The position numbers and the translations under genes are program-made. A stretch of 64,000 nucleotides of DNA, from contig NZ_RQVT01000005.1 of NCBI RefSeq assembly GCF_004010055.1, positions 1 to 64,000 of the forward strand, written 5' to 3'. Positions 34,739 through 42,774 of this stretch are shown here, one piece after another. Origin of the DNA: Psychroflexus aestuariivivens. Lineage in GTDB: Bacteria > Bacteroidota > Bacteroidia > Flavobacteriales > Flavobacteriaceae. The notes beneath the pieces are model-generated. The model ran no database searches. It saw nothing but the letters and a program-made list of their open reading frames with translations, and was not told the DNA's origin. Numbering within the stretch: the stretch's first letter is position 1; each line of letters opens with the position of its first letter.

Positions 34739-34974
34739 TCGTCGAAATTTTCATCATCAAAAACGTCATCAAATAATAATTTATCATCATCATTTGTACT
34801 CATTTCTTTAAATGCTTTCTCCCAATTTTTTCTTGGAGTATCAATCGGCTTAAGAACAATTTGATCTTTTTCTAAAATCATTTCAACTTTATCCTTAATG
34901 TTGTATTTTTCCAAAACAGTTTTGCTTAAACGCAATCCTTTTGAATTTCCAATTTTTACAATAGCTGTTTCCAT
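34729..34974 (-). CDS. mazE: MazE-type antitoxin (AbrB/SpoVT DNA-binding)
   Basis: An 81-residue protein with the swapped-hairpin AbrB-like DNA-binding N terminus (AIVKIGNSKGLRLSKTVLEKYNIKDKVEM) and an acidic, probably disordered C terminus (TNDDDKLLFDDVFDDENFDEWN) that would occupy the MazF active site. I chose the ATG at 34974 (METAIVKIGNSKG); the longer frame from 35007 adds 11 residues with no family match. It overlaps mazF by 10 nt, and the product is expected to repress the shared promoter. Confidence 0.88.
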   Translation of the reverse strand: METAIVKIGNSKGLRLSKTVLEKYNIKDKVEMILEKDQIVLKPIDTPRKNWEKAFKEMSTNDDDKLLFDDVFDDENFDEWN

Positions 34975-35326
34975 AGCACAAAATTTGTAATTACAAAGTA
35001 ACAACATTTATTATATCTCACCAAGCTTTTCTGTATTAATGACAACTTTTTGATTAAACTTTAATGTTAAATTTGTATCCATCTGACACAATTCTAAACG
35101 CCAATTTAATAATTCAATCCGTATGTAAATTTGTGATGAATTTTAATTCTTGAAACTTTTAACTAAGCAGTAATTCTGTAAATTTCAGTAGTGTTGGTTG
35201 CATACTTGGAAAAAACCGAATTGAACAAAAAGAAATTAAAGAAGAAATTAGCGAATTGGATAATGGAAAAAGAATATCGCATGAGTACTTTTCAGAAAAC
35301 TGAAATCTAAAAAACTTCAGCATAAA
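34975..35326. other. Spacer upstream of mazE with a possible gene relic
   Basis: About 350 nt. On the plus strand, a frame from 35163 to the stop at 35305 has no Met near its 5' end. It reads as a compact helical tail (GKNRIEQKEIKEEISELDNGKRISHEYFSEN). It looks like the end of a lost gene, but I cannot name the family and the signal is short. Confidence 0.3.
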
Positions 35327-35926
35327 TTACTGCTTATCACAAAACTCATTGTAATATTTTACAACTGACTCTACGTCATATCGCTCAAAATGCTTCAATT
35401 TGATTTTTTTTAATAATTCTTCACAGTCGCCAAAATATTCTTTTGCTATTTTTCTAAATCTTCTAGAATATGTATTTCCTATCCTTAAATTAACAACCAA
35501 ATCACTTTCACTTTCAGACATATAATAGGTTGTGCTTGAAGTTGTTGTAGTCGCAAATCCAGTATTGGAAAAGCCTGTACTTGGGTAAATCATACCGCTA
35601 TGCTGTACTTGATATAAATCCACATTTCCTTCTTGGATAATATGCAATAATTTAACAGATCCAGGACCTCTACCGTCTTTAAGAACTTTATACTCGTAAT
35701 CTTTCGTCGTATCACCATAATTTACTCTCAATCTCCTTACGGTCTTGTAATCGTAAATTTCTTTATCTGCATTTTTTGATCTTCGTATTAAAATCCTATC
35801 ATTAGTTTTAATTCTGCCGTAGCCGTTTATAGAACTCCCATCTCTGAAGCTTATTGAAATACTATTTTGAGCTTCAATATTTGAGAAAAACAAAAAGAAA
35901 ACTCCAATTAAAAACATTTTTTTCAT
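35327..35926 (-). CDS. Secreted protein of unknown function
   Basis: A 199-residue protein with a clear signal peptide (MKKMFLIGVFFLFFSNIEAQ). The first half of the mature part is beta-rich (SISISFRDGSSINGYGRI, RRLRVNYGDTTKDYEYKVLKDG), with a Gly/Ser/Thr segment (SNTGFATTTTSSTTYYM) in the middle and a helical, Lys/Glu-rich C-terminal part with a Cys (EYFGDCEELLKKI). I do not recognise it, and it lacks a type IX sorting domain, so it should be periplasmic. Similar short secreted proteins with the SFRDG..NGY.RIK pattern are common in flavobacteria. Confidence 0.6.
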   Translation of the reverse strand: MKKMFLIGVFFLFFSNIEAQNSISISFRDGSSINGYGRIKTNDRILIRRSKNADKEIYDYKTVRRLRVNYGDTTKDYEYKVLKDGRGPGSVKLLHIIQEGNVDLYQVQHSGMIYPSTGFSNTGFATTTTSSTTYYMSESESDLVVNLRIGNTYSRRFRKIAKEYFGDCEELLKKIKLKHFERYDVESVVKYYNEFCDKQ

Positions 35927-35951
35927 AATAAGTTTTATTGTTCAGTTAATT

Positions 35952-36092
35952 TTAATCAGCAAAATCACAATCAACCTCATAAGTTTCTGGGCCATTCATT
36001 GTTTCAATAGTTTTGGTACAAGGTTCTGGTTCACAAGCAATCATAAATATTAATATGAAAAACAATACAAAAGGGAAACTCACTTTTTTCAT
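35952..36092 (-). CDS. Very small lipoprotein (46 aa)
   Basis: Below usual length cut-offs. The frame on the minus strand runs from the ATG at 36092-36090 to the TAA at 35954-35952. It starts MKKVSFPFVLFFILIFMIAC, an unmistakable lipoprotein signal with lipobox MIAC at residues 17-20. The mature part is 27 residues with two more Cys, rich in Glu and Pro (EPEPCTKTIETMNGPETYEV...). It is 25 nt upstream of the 199-residue secreted protein on the same strand, so they probably share a transcript. Function is unknown. Confidence 0.7.
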   Translation of the reverse strand: MKKVSFPFVLFFILIFMIACEPEPCTKTIETMNGPETYEVDCDFAD

Positions 36093-36322
36093 AAGTAAAT
36101 TAGGTTAAAATAGTTTTTATTTAGCTTAAAATTTTGGAGTCGAAAAGTACTGATTAAATTTTAAATTCAAATAAATTTTAGTCCAAAACAAGATGAATTT
36201 CAAAAAGGCTTAGGAACATTATCCTAAGTTATTAACTTTGAAAATATAAGATTACAAAAATGTCAACCTTTTTTAGGTCGAGAGAAATGTAATATGTTTG
36301 ATGTTTTCAATCTGAATAAGAA

Positions 36323-36350
36323 TTGAATTTGAATTACTCAAGTAGTTTTG
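36323..36350 (+). promoter_or_regulatory. Bacteroidota-type promoter of the SBF-like transporter
   Basis: TTG (36323-36325), 17 nt and TAGTTTTG (36343-36350) match TTG-N17-23-TAnnTTTG exactly. A second pair, TTG (36329-36331) with TAGATTTG (36351-36358) at 19 nt, overlaps it. The first -7 box ends 27 nt before the ATG at 36378. Confidence 0.65.
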
Positions 36351-36377
36351 TAGATTTGATTTTTTGAAATTCTTTAA

Positions 36378-37340
36378 ATGAAAATTGATAAATTTGTCCT
36401 GGCAGTAGTATTGACTATTGTTCTTGCCTACTTTTTTCCACAGTTTGGTGACGAAGAAAGTGTGATTCCGCTAGAACGTATAGCGGGCATAGGTATTTCA
36501 ATGATATTCTTTTTTTATGGTCTGAAATTAAGTCTAAGCCAATTAGTCTCAGGATTAAAAAACTGGAGATTACACTTACTTATTCAGTTATCTACTTTTT
36601 TGATTTTCCCTCTTTTAGTTATCATTGTTTATCCTTTTTTTCAGGGTGACACCTCAGAATCTGTTTGGCTAGCCTTCTTGTTTTTAGCGGCACTTCCTTC
36701 CACGGTATCTTCCTCTGTTGTCATGGTCTCACTGGCAAAGGGAAATATGCCAGCAGCTATCTTTAACGCTAGCATTTCAGGATTGATAGGTATTGTAATT
36801 ACTCCTTTATGGGTTGGGATATTCCTGCAGCAGTCAAATGTAGATTATAGTCTGGGCGATATTTATCTGAAGCTCCTTATAGAAATACTTCTTCCAGTTG
36901 TATTGGGCTTGATTTTACAGAAATATCTGGGCAAATTTGCTCGGAAGTATTCTGCATATTTAACATGGTTTGATAAATCCATCATACTGCTGATTATATA
37001 TAAAAGCTTTGCTGAGTCTTTTGAAGAAGGTATTTTTACAACCATAAAAGTTATTGATTTAGTTTTAATAAGTCTTGGCGTTGGGTTTTTATTTTTTACA
37101 ATGTATTTTACGATTGGCTATCTTTCCAGAAGGTTAAACTTTAATCGGGAAGATCAAATTACAGCTCAGTTTTGTGGTACAAAAAAATCTCTTGTTCACG
37201 GCACTGTTTTTTCTAAAGTCCTCTTCCCAGAATCATTAGCTTTAGGGATAATGCTATTACCACTTATGATATTTCATGCCTTTCAAATTCTGGTCATTAG
37301 CTTTATAGCTACTAAAGCCAGTAGAAGATTTAAAAATTGA
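36378..37340 (+). CDS. Bile acid:sodium symporter-like transporter (SBF-like)
   Basis: A 320-residue inner-membrane protein with about ten hydrophobic segments. It has the SBF-like pattern: LERIAGIGISMIFFFYGLKLSLSQL near the N terminus, AALPSTVSSSVVMVSLAKGNMPAAIFNASISGLIG in the middle, and QFCGTKKSLVHGTVFSKVLFPES near the end. The group carries organic anions with Na+; the true substrate is not known here. It has its own double promoter and is followed by a possible membrane-protein gene after 73 nt. Confidence 0.88.
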   Translation: MKIDKFVLAVVLTIVLAYFFPQFGDEESVIPLERIAGIGISMIFFFYGLKLSLSQLVSGLKNWRLHLLIQLSTFLIFPLLVIIVYPFFQGDTSESVWLAFLFLAALPSTVSSSVVMVSLAKGNMPAAIFNASISGLIGIVITPLWVGIFLQQSNVDYSLGDIYLKLLIEILLPVVLGLILQKYLGKFARKYSAYLTWFDKSIILLIIYKSFAESFEEGIFTTIKVIDLVLISLGVGFLFFTMYFTIGYLSRRLNFNREDQITAQFCGTKKSLVHGTVFSKVLFPESLALGIMLLPLMIFHAFQILVISFIATKASRRFKN

Positions 37341-37413
37341 ATTTTAGGCTTCAACTAAATTATAAATAATTAAATTATACTCTAATAAATTTGAACTTAA
37401 AAAATAAATAGTT

Positions 37414-37845
37414 ATGTCCGCTAAAAAGCTGATAAGTTGGAGTGTTGCCGGAGTAGGCTTAGTATTAATTCTATATTTTCTGATAAGTTTAGAAAATGCT
37501 TTTTCAGAAATAAAATCATCTGAAGATGTTCAAAATGCATTACGAAACTATCATATAAGTATATGGTGTGGCTGGGTTATAATCACTTCCTCTGCTACTT
37601 ACTTTCAGTGGACTCAAAAGAAGTATTCAATTTTCGTTTTTGATTATCTTATAATTATTTTAGCTTTTATATTTTTCAGACATTACCTAAATCTGGGCGA
37701 AGAAGAAGATTTATGGTCATTTGGAGATTCCTTTAAAATGAGCTCAAATTATATGTCAATGCAAAAGGCTTTACTCATGATATTTATGACGGCCTTTGTG
37801 CAAGCTGCTATCTGGTTGTTTTCCAGCAAATGGCATCGCCGATGA
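37414..37845 (+). CDS. Membrane protein of unknown function
   Basis: A 143-residue protein with about four hydrophobic segments (residues ~9-27, 49-66, 73-91 and 121-138) and a short polar loop rich in Glu (YLNLGEEEDLW). I do not recognise the family. It is preceded by TAAATTTG about 17 nt before the start, a possible -7 box, so it may have its own promoter. Codon use is like that of the neighbours. Confidence 0.55.
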   Translation: MSAKKLISWSVAGVGLVLILYFLISLENAFSEIKSSEDVQNALRNYHISIWCGWVIITSSATYFQWTQKKYSIFVFDYLIIILAFIFFRHYLNLGEEEDLWSFGDSFKMSSNYMSMQKALLMIFMTAFVQAAIWLFSSKWHRR

Positions 37846-38112
37846 ATTTTTATTCTGAATCTTTCAATTTGTCTTAGACCTGGAGCTACTTATTTTCGAA
37901 CACTATATTATTAATATGATTTAATCCATCGGATTTTAAAGGTTTTGAAAATCTTATAGGATTTCTGATTAGGTTAGAATATAAGCCATTTTAAATAGGA
38001 AAATTAATGAAAAGAAATTTCTTTCAGCTCTGAGTTTGAATGTAAACTCTAGATTTCCAGTCTTATATTTTTGCGACTTTGCGTGATAATAAGTTTTGTA
38101 GAAAACCAAAAA

Positions 38113-40431
38113 CTATCGCTTCAACGTAAAATGTCCTTTAAAATTTGAGCCATCTTTGAATTCAGCTAAAAACCAATAATCGTTTGAAGGCATTCTTCGG
38201 CCATTGTAGTTGCCGTCCCAACCTTGGCTCAGTGGTCCTAATTGATGAAGTTTTTTCCCAAAACGATCAAAAATATGGATGTTTCCTATAATTGGGTCGC
38301 TTAAATTCAAACCAACCGGTCGCCAATAATCATTGATTCCGTCTTGATTTGGACTGAAAAAATCCGGAAAATCTACAACTGTAAATTCTTCTGAAACTAT
38401 CCCACATCCATTCAAATCTTGAACATAAATTGTATTTACTGGTGAATTCACCGCCAAAGTATTGCTGTTCTGAAAATTTGAGTTATTAATGGCGTAGACG
38501 TAATTTCCACTGCCTTCAGCAAAAATTTCAACCACATAACTGCCTGGTACCCCGTTGATTTCATAATTAATACTCGCAATAGAAGACGGCAAAACTTCAA
38601 AAGTTTTGATTGATGAACAATTGTCACTTGGCGCATCGGCCAAGTCAACAATAACTTCATATTCGCCAGGTTCATCAACATTGATGGACGATGTGGTTTC
38701 ACCTGTATTCCACATAAAACTATATAAAGAGGTACCATTTAGCCCAGAACTCAAAGTGATTGAAGATTCCGATTCACATAAATATAAGGTTTCAGTTTCT
38801 TCGGGCAATACCACCTGATTTTTGATATCAAAAACCACCGGCGCAATTCCTAAACATTCTCCAGGTTGGGAAATTCGTGCAAAATAGGTCTTCGGTAATT
38901 CTGAAATATCAATATCTAAATTAGTTCCGGTTATGCCATTGGAATTATTGGCAGCATCAATTTCAGTTTCAAATAAATTGACGTTTTCCTCGTCAAAATT
39001 CAATTCGGATTTAATGAAATTGATACTTTGAAAAATGGGATAAGACGCCAATTCTTCTGTTTCTGAAACACAAGTAAAAATCTCAACTTCGTCGTAATAA
39101 TTGGTTTCCACACCTAAATTAATCTCAGAAATAGAAATGCAACCACTTTGATTTTGCAAACGGACAAACACATTTTCGCCAGCCATACCAGAATAGTTGT
39201 CTGGATTAGGAATCGGATTCTGATCATTTTCAGCTTCAGTTAAAGTATTAAAAAAACCGTTGAAACCAAGAGATAAACCTTGTTGGTTGAGTGCCTGACT
39301 GATATTATTTAAATTGAAAATCAATTCGCCTTCGTCTGAAAAACATTGGGTTAAACTCAAATCACCAGCATCTGTTGGCGACGCATATTCGACGTCTATT
39401 TCGTCATCGGCAATGCAACCGCCGCCTAAATCGACTTCTACACGGTAAGTGCCAGCACCCAGATCAGCTTCAGAAATGGTATAATTCAGGTCGTTTTCAC
39501 CAGCAATTGGATTGTCGTTGTGGAACCAAGTTATTGGATTGGCTGCCAAATTATTTGGCAAATTAATTTCGTAAATTTCATCTTCACAAAGTGCATTTAC
39601 ACCAGTAAGATCATTGCCTAAATCTAAACCTATATTGAAACTGTCGGCTTCCAGAAACACCGCAGAATCGTATCTAAAATTTTGTTCGTCTGCAATAACT
39701 AGCTTTATTTCGTAAGCTTGATCCGGGATCACTTGCGCTTCAGCGGTTAAAATATCGGTTTGTCCATTGAAATTGATTGCGGCATTGTTGCCATTGAATT
39801 GTCCGAAATATTCTTCGTTTTGTGCTTCGCAACCGCCAGGAATTTCTGGGTGCACGGAAGTCACCAAAACGGGTTCATTCGTTCCAGGAATCACAGCAAT
39901 ATTTTGATATTGGCCACCAACAGGTCGAATCAAAAAAGCAAACGCATCTGAATAAATACAAGTGTTTGGATCACCTTCCTGGTATTCTTCTGAGGCAAAA
40001 ATATATCTAAAACTGACGTTTTCAGCTTTTGGAGTAAAAGTGAAGCGCATAATTGTGGCGTTGGTCGTGCCGCCAATTTGAAGCGCGTTCTCCAAATCAA
40101 TATCACCGCCCCAGTTTGGCGCATTGTCATCGCTCAAATTGTTGTTCGGTCCATCGACATTATTCAGTCTTCCGGTGCTCATTACAATCCCACTGTCGAA
40201 GGGAAATCCAGAATTATTGCTTTCAAAAAAGCCATAACTGAGCATGCCATCATCAAAGTTTCCAGATACGGTTTCAGAAACAGCTAAATCTTCTACACAA
40301 GCTGTAGAAAACAAGATATCTTCTACGAGCTGATTCGGTGAGTAAGTTGTATGATCGGTGGTGACGTATTGGGCGTTTGCCAAAGTGACACTCAATAAAA
40401 CAAGAAGTAAACAAATTCGTTTCAAACTCAA
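38113..40431 (-). CDS. Choice-of-anchor L protein with type B T9SS sorting domain
   Basis: A 772-residue surface or secreted protein. After a signal peptide (ending TLANAQ), residues ~20-270 form a choice-of-anchor L domain: LVEDILFSTACVEDL, FDSGIVMSTGRLNNVDGP, VSFRYIFASEEYQEGDPNTCIYSDAFAFLI. Ig-like stretches follow, and the C-terminal ~90 residues are a type B sorting domain (FPDFFSPNQDGINDYWRPVGL ... IHIFDRFGKKL ... WDGNYNGRRMPSNDYWFLAEF), which T9SS recognises as a gliding/CHU-like C-terminal tag. Its likely role is as an adhesin or part of the surface layer; no catalytic residues are seen. It stands alone. Confidence 0.92.
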   Translation of the reverse strand: MSLKRICLLLVLLSVTLANAQYVTTDHTTYSPNQLVEDILFSTACVEDLAVSETVSGNFDDGMLSYGFFESNNSGFPFDSGIVMSTGRLNNVDGPNNNLSDDNAPNWGGDIDLENALQIGGTTNATIMRFTFTPKAENVSFRYIFASEEYQEGDPNTCIYSDAFAFLIRPVGGQYQNIAVIPGTNEPVLVTSVHPEIPGGCEAQNEEYFGQFNGNNAAINFNGQTDILTAEAQVIPDQAYEIKLVIADEQNFRYDSAVFLEADSFNIGLDLGNDLTGVNALCEDEIYEINLPNNLAANPITWFHNDNPIAGENDLNYTISEADLGAGTYRVEVDLGGGCIADDEIDVEYASPTDAGDLSLTQCFSDEGELIFNLNNISQALNQQGLSLGFNGFFNTLTEAENDQNPIPNPDNYSGMAGENVFVRLQNQSGCISISEINLGVETNYYDEVEIFTCVSETEELASYPIFQSINFIKSELNFDEENVNLFETEIDAANNSNGITGTNLDIDISELPKTYFARISQPGECLGIAPVVFDIKNQVVLPEETETLYLCESESSITLSSGLNGTSLYSFMWNTGETTSSINVDEPGEYEVIVDLADAPSDNCSSIKTFEVLPSSIASINYEINGVPGSYVVEIFAEGSGNYVYAINNSNFQNSNTLAVNSPVNTIYVQDLNGCGIVSEEFTVVDFPDFFSPNQDGINDYWRPVGLNLSDPIIGNIHIFDRFGKKLHQLGPLSQGWDGNYNGRRMPSNDYWFLAEFKDGSNFKGHFTLKR

Positions 40432-40843
40432 TTTTTAAAAGGATTGCAAAATTATGAGTTCTAAGACTATTAAAATTAAAAATGTAAAAAATTTAAGGTT
40501 TTATTTGGGTTGTATTTGTGGATTTGTGGTGAGACGATTTTAGCAAATATGTAATTTGAAAAATATCGACGGTTATGACCGTGGATATTTTGTATAACCT
40601 TATTCTATAAAATCGATTCTGTTTAATAAAATGTTGATTTTAGCGAGAAAATAACAAACAAATAATGGCTTTGGGGCGAGCCTTAGCCCCGATAGAAATG
40701 GAAAGCCCGTAAAGTCGGATGCCTAGCAAAACCTAAAACGAAAAAGCGACCTTGGAAGCTCTTTTGGTTTTTTTGGTTTTTGCTGGTATATGACTGCGGA
40801 CTTGGAATGGATAGCGGGTTTCGGCTTCTAATTGTAGAAATAT
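40432..40843. other. Spacer with a structured intergenic element
   Basis: 412 nt between two minus-strand genes, and no coding frame that I accept. The first ~220 nt are plain AT-rich sequence. From about 40,667 to 40,832 there is a structured, more G/C-rich element (see separate entry). Confidence 0.7.
40667..40832. ncRNA. Candidate structured RNA or repeat element
   Basis: Three nested helices can be read: CCCG (40706-40709) with CGGG (40815-40818), AAGTC (40712-40716) with GACTT (40799-40803), and AGCAAAACC (40725-40733) with GGTTTTTGCT (40775-40784, one bulge). Inside them is a weak AAAAAGC/GCTCTTTT helix, and before them a small GGGGC (40673-40677)/GCCCC (40686-40690) hairpin. Phrases such as AGCCCCGATAG and GGATAGCGGG recur between genes of flavobacteria in my memory. 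I cannot tell whether it is an ncRNA, an mRNA 3' structure of the TSUP gene, or a REP-like repeat. Confidence 0.55.
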
Positions 40844-41647
40844 TTATTTTGTAAACTCTTTAAAAATAATGTAAACGCCCATGAGTAATACAAACCAGCC
40901 AAATCCTTTTTTTAGTTTTTGACCGTTGATGAATTTATTTAACCAAATGCCAACGAAGATGCCAACTACCGATAATCCTGTGAAAATTATTAAAAAATCC
41001 CACGCAATGTCTATATTTTGAACATCGCCAATGAAACCTATCAGCGATTTTACAGCAATTATCAACAATGAAGTGGCGACTGCTTGTTTCATGGGAAGTT
41101 TGGCTAAAACTACCAAAGCTGGAATAATGAGGAATCCACCGCCAGCGCCTACTATTCCAGTTAAAAAACCTACGACAATACCTTCTATAATAATTAAAGG
41201 GTAATTGAAACTCGGAGTTTCATCTGGTTTTTCTGGTATTGCTTTTCGATTTTTGATCATAGAATACGATGCCAAAACCATGATTATCGCAAAAAATAGC
41301 ATAATTCCGATTCCTTTGGTCACTTCAAAATCACCAATGTAGAATAAGGACTCTGGAATGGCGGGAACTGCGAATTTTCTTGTCGCATAAACTGATATAA
41401 AGGCTGGGATTGCAAAAACTGTGGCAGTTTGAAAATCTACCAAGCCCTTTTGCATATTTCTAATCGCACCAACTAAACTTGCTACTCCAACTACAAATAA
41501 TGAGTAAGCGGTTGCAACGACTGGATCTTCGGACAACAAATACACCAAAACTGGAACGGTAAGTATGGAGCCGCCGCCGCCAATTAAGCCAAGAACTAAG
41601 CCAATTATTAAAGCGCCAAAGTAGCCGAGAATATCGAGAATTTCCAT
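40844..41647 (-). CDS. TSUP (TauE/SafE) family sulfite-exporter-like membrane protein
   Basis: A 267-residue inner-membrane protein with two repeated four-helix halves. Each half has a conserved Gly-rich start: GLVLGLIGGGGSILTVPVLVYLL in the first and GFLTGIVGAGGGFLIIPALVVLA in the second, then TSLLIIAVKSLIGF. The TSUP family exports sulfite, sulfoacetate or related anions, or imports other small anions; the substrate is unassigned here. It is divergent from yqeY and its 3' side is next to the structured element. Confidence 0.92.
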   Translation of the reverse strand: MEILDILGYFGALIIGLVLGLIGGGGSILTVPVLVYLLSEDPVVATAYSLFVVGVASLVGAIRNMQKGLVDFQTATVFAIPAFISVYATRKFAVPAIPESLFYIGDFEVTKGIGIMLFFAIIMVLASYSMIKNRKAIPEKPDETPSFNYPLIIIEGIVVGFLTGIVGAGGGFLIIPALVVLAKLPMKQAVATSLLIIAVKSLIGFIGDVQNIDIAWDFLIIFTGLSVVGIFVGIWLNKFINGQKLKKGFGWFVLLMGVYIIFKEFTK

Positions 41648-41751
41648 ACAGTTCCGAATTTACTACAAAAGTAAATTTAAGTAGAGATGTTGACAGTAAC
41701 TTTGGTTACAATGAAAATAGAATCTAAAGAATCATAGAATAGAATTTTGGT

Positions 41752-41759
41752 TATCTTTG
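41752..41759 (+). promoter_or_regulatory. Putative -7 promoter box of yqeY
   Basis: TATCTTTG matches TAnnTTTG exactly and lies 15 nt before the ATG at 41775. No TTG stands 17-23 nt upstream, so the -33 element is weak or absent. Confidence 0.5.
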
Positions 41760-41774
41760 CAAAAAAATGAAACT

Positions 41775-42221
41775 ATGGCATTAGAACAAGAGGTTATGCA
41801 AAAAATGAAAGAAGCTATGAAAGCTAAAGATTCTCTGGCTTTAGCTTCTTTGCGATCTGTAAAAAGTGAAATCTTAAAAGCAAAAACTTCAGGTTCTACT
41901 GAAGGTATGACAGAGGCTGATGAGTTGAAGCTTATTCAGAAACTTGTGAAACAAAGAAAAGACAGTGCTGAAGTTTATAAAGAACAAAACAGAGATGATT
42001 TGGCTGAAGCTGAACTGGCGGAAGCTGGTGTGATTGAGCAATTTTTGCCGGCACAACTCAGTGAAGAAGAAATTGACAAAACAGTCAAAGAAATTATCGC
42101 TGAAACTGGCGCTGATTCTATGAAAGATATGGGTAAAGTAATGGGCGAAGCTTCACAAAGATTGGCTGGTCAAGCAGATGGAAAAACCATTTCTAAAATT
42201 GTGAAAGCTAATTTGGCTTAA
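41775..42221 (+). CDS. yqeY: GatB/YqeY domain protein
   Basis: A 148-residue cytoplasmic, helical protein with the YqeY/GatB-tail domain: VMQKMKEAMKAKDSLALASLRSVKSEILKAK, QKLVKQRKDSAEVYKEQNRDDLAEAELAEAGVIEQFLPAQLSEEEI and SMKDMGKVMGEASQRLAGQADGKTISKIVKANL. It is related to the tRNA-binding tail of the GatB amidotransferase subunit; its function is not well known. I used the ATG at 41775 (MALEQEV); the frame from 41757 adds 6 residues that overlap the likely promoter. In flavobacteria I recall this gene directly after ftsZ, but here it is 9 kb away and in the other direction. Confidence 0.92.
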   Translation: MALEQEVMQKMKEAMKAKDSLALASLRSVKSEILKAKTSGSTEGMTEADELKLIQKLVKQRKDSAEVYKEQNRDDLAEAELAEAGVIEQFLPAQLSEEEIDKTVKEIIAETGADSMKDMGKVMGEASQRLAGQADGKTISKIVKANLA

Positions 42222-42289
42222 TTCATTTTATATTGTATTGTTGCAATTCTTATTGCAAATAAGAAATTTTCATTGGATTGAGAATTTAA

Positions 42290-42363
42290 GGCCGCGTAGT
42301 TCAACTGAATAGAATATCAGATTTCGGCTCTGAGGGTTGCAGGTTTGAATCCTGCCGCGGTCA
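42290..42363 (+). tRNA. tRNA-Arg (anticodon TCG)
   Basis: The acceptor GGCCGCG/CGCGGTC pairs with one G-T. The D arm is GTTC/GAAT. The anticodon stem TCAGA/TCTGA encloses TTTCGGC with anticodon TCG, and the T arm is GCAGG/CCTGC around TTTGAAT. CCA is not encoded. A DUF6371 relic lies just downstream, so this may have been a mobile-element insertion site. Confidence 0.95.
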
Positions 42364-42377
42364 CAAATTAAACATAT

Positions 42378-42403
42378 AAACCCCTGTAAATCAGGGGTTT
42401 TTT
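42378..42403 (+). terminator. Terminator of tRNA-Arg
   Basis: AAACCCCTG (42378-42386), loop TAAAT and CAGGGGTTT (42392-42400), followed by TTT. A 9-bp perfect stem. Confidence 0.88.
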
Positions 42404-42465
42404 ATTTATAGGCGTGCCCTCCGCTAAAATTTGATTAAGAAGTCAAATAAAATCAACTTAAAGTT

Positions 42466-42774
42466 TCATTCTGATTCTTTGAAATCGATGTATTCTTTAA
42501 TGCAGTAATCCGCAATGACATAGTCAGCTCTTTTCTTCTAGTCTGAAGTTTTCAAGCGAAATAAATCTGAGATTTCATAGAAATTACTTTTGGGAAGTTT
42601 CGGTATTTTACTTTTCCACAGTTCATATTTTCCTGCATCTGGAAATAGTATAATTCCCCTAGCTTCAATTTCCGATAACATTGCGAAACTTAGATTTTGA
42701 CAACTGTCTATTGCAAGCCAAATAAATTTCGGTATAAAAGTCAGTATGGATAAGAAAGTAAGAATTTTAAACAT
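42466..42774 (-). pseudogene. DUF6371 gene remnant
   Basis: On the minus strand the frame IWLAIDSCQNLSF...IILFPDAGKYELWKSKI...ISDLFRLKTSD matches my memory of the C-terminal part of DUF6371 proteins, where the pattern is F.WLATGG.NG followed by VVLFPDLGA...W. It has lost its Gly-rich segment and ends at a TAG (42540-42538). The same frame then continues for 23 codons, KKRADYVIADYCIKEYIDFKESE, to a TGA (42468-42466), which resembles the family's acidic 'LADY' end. The N-terminal half is missing. DUF6371 proteins belong to phages, plasmids and integrative elements, so this is a relic of one. Confidence 0.6.

Noticed and set aside
34440-34811. A 123-residue plus-strand frame over mazEF
   Set aside because: Antisense to both mazF and mazE, each of which is well supported. 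The apparent membrane protein comes from antisense hydrophobic codons.
39375-40287. Several plus-strand frames of 60-70 residues over the choice-of-anchor L gene
   Set aside because: Arg/His-rich antisense translations typical of shadows.
42412-42425. A short AGGCGTGCCCTCCG word after the tRNA-Arg terminator
   Set aside because: It looks like a fragment of a repeated flavobacterial spacer sequence, but at 14 nt it is too short to claim as a repeat.
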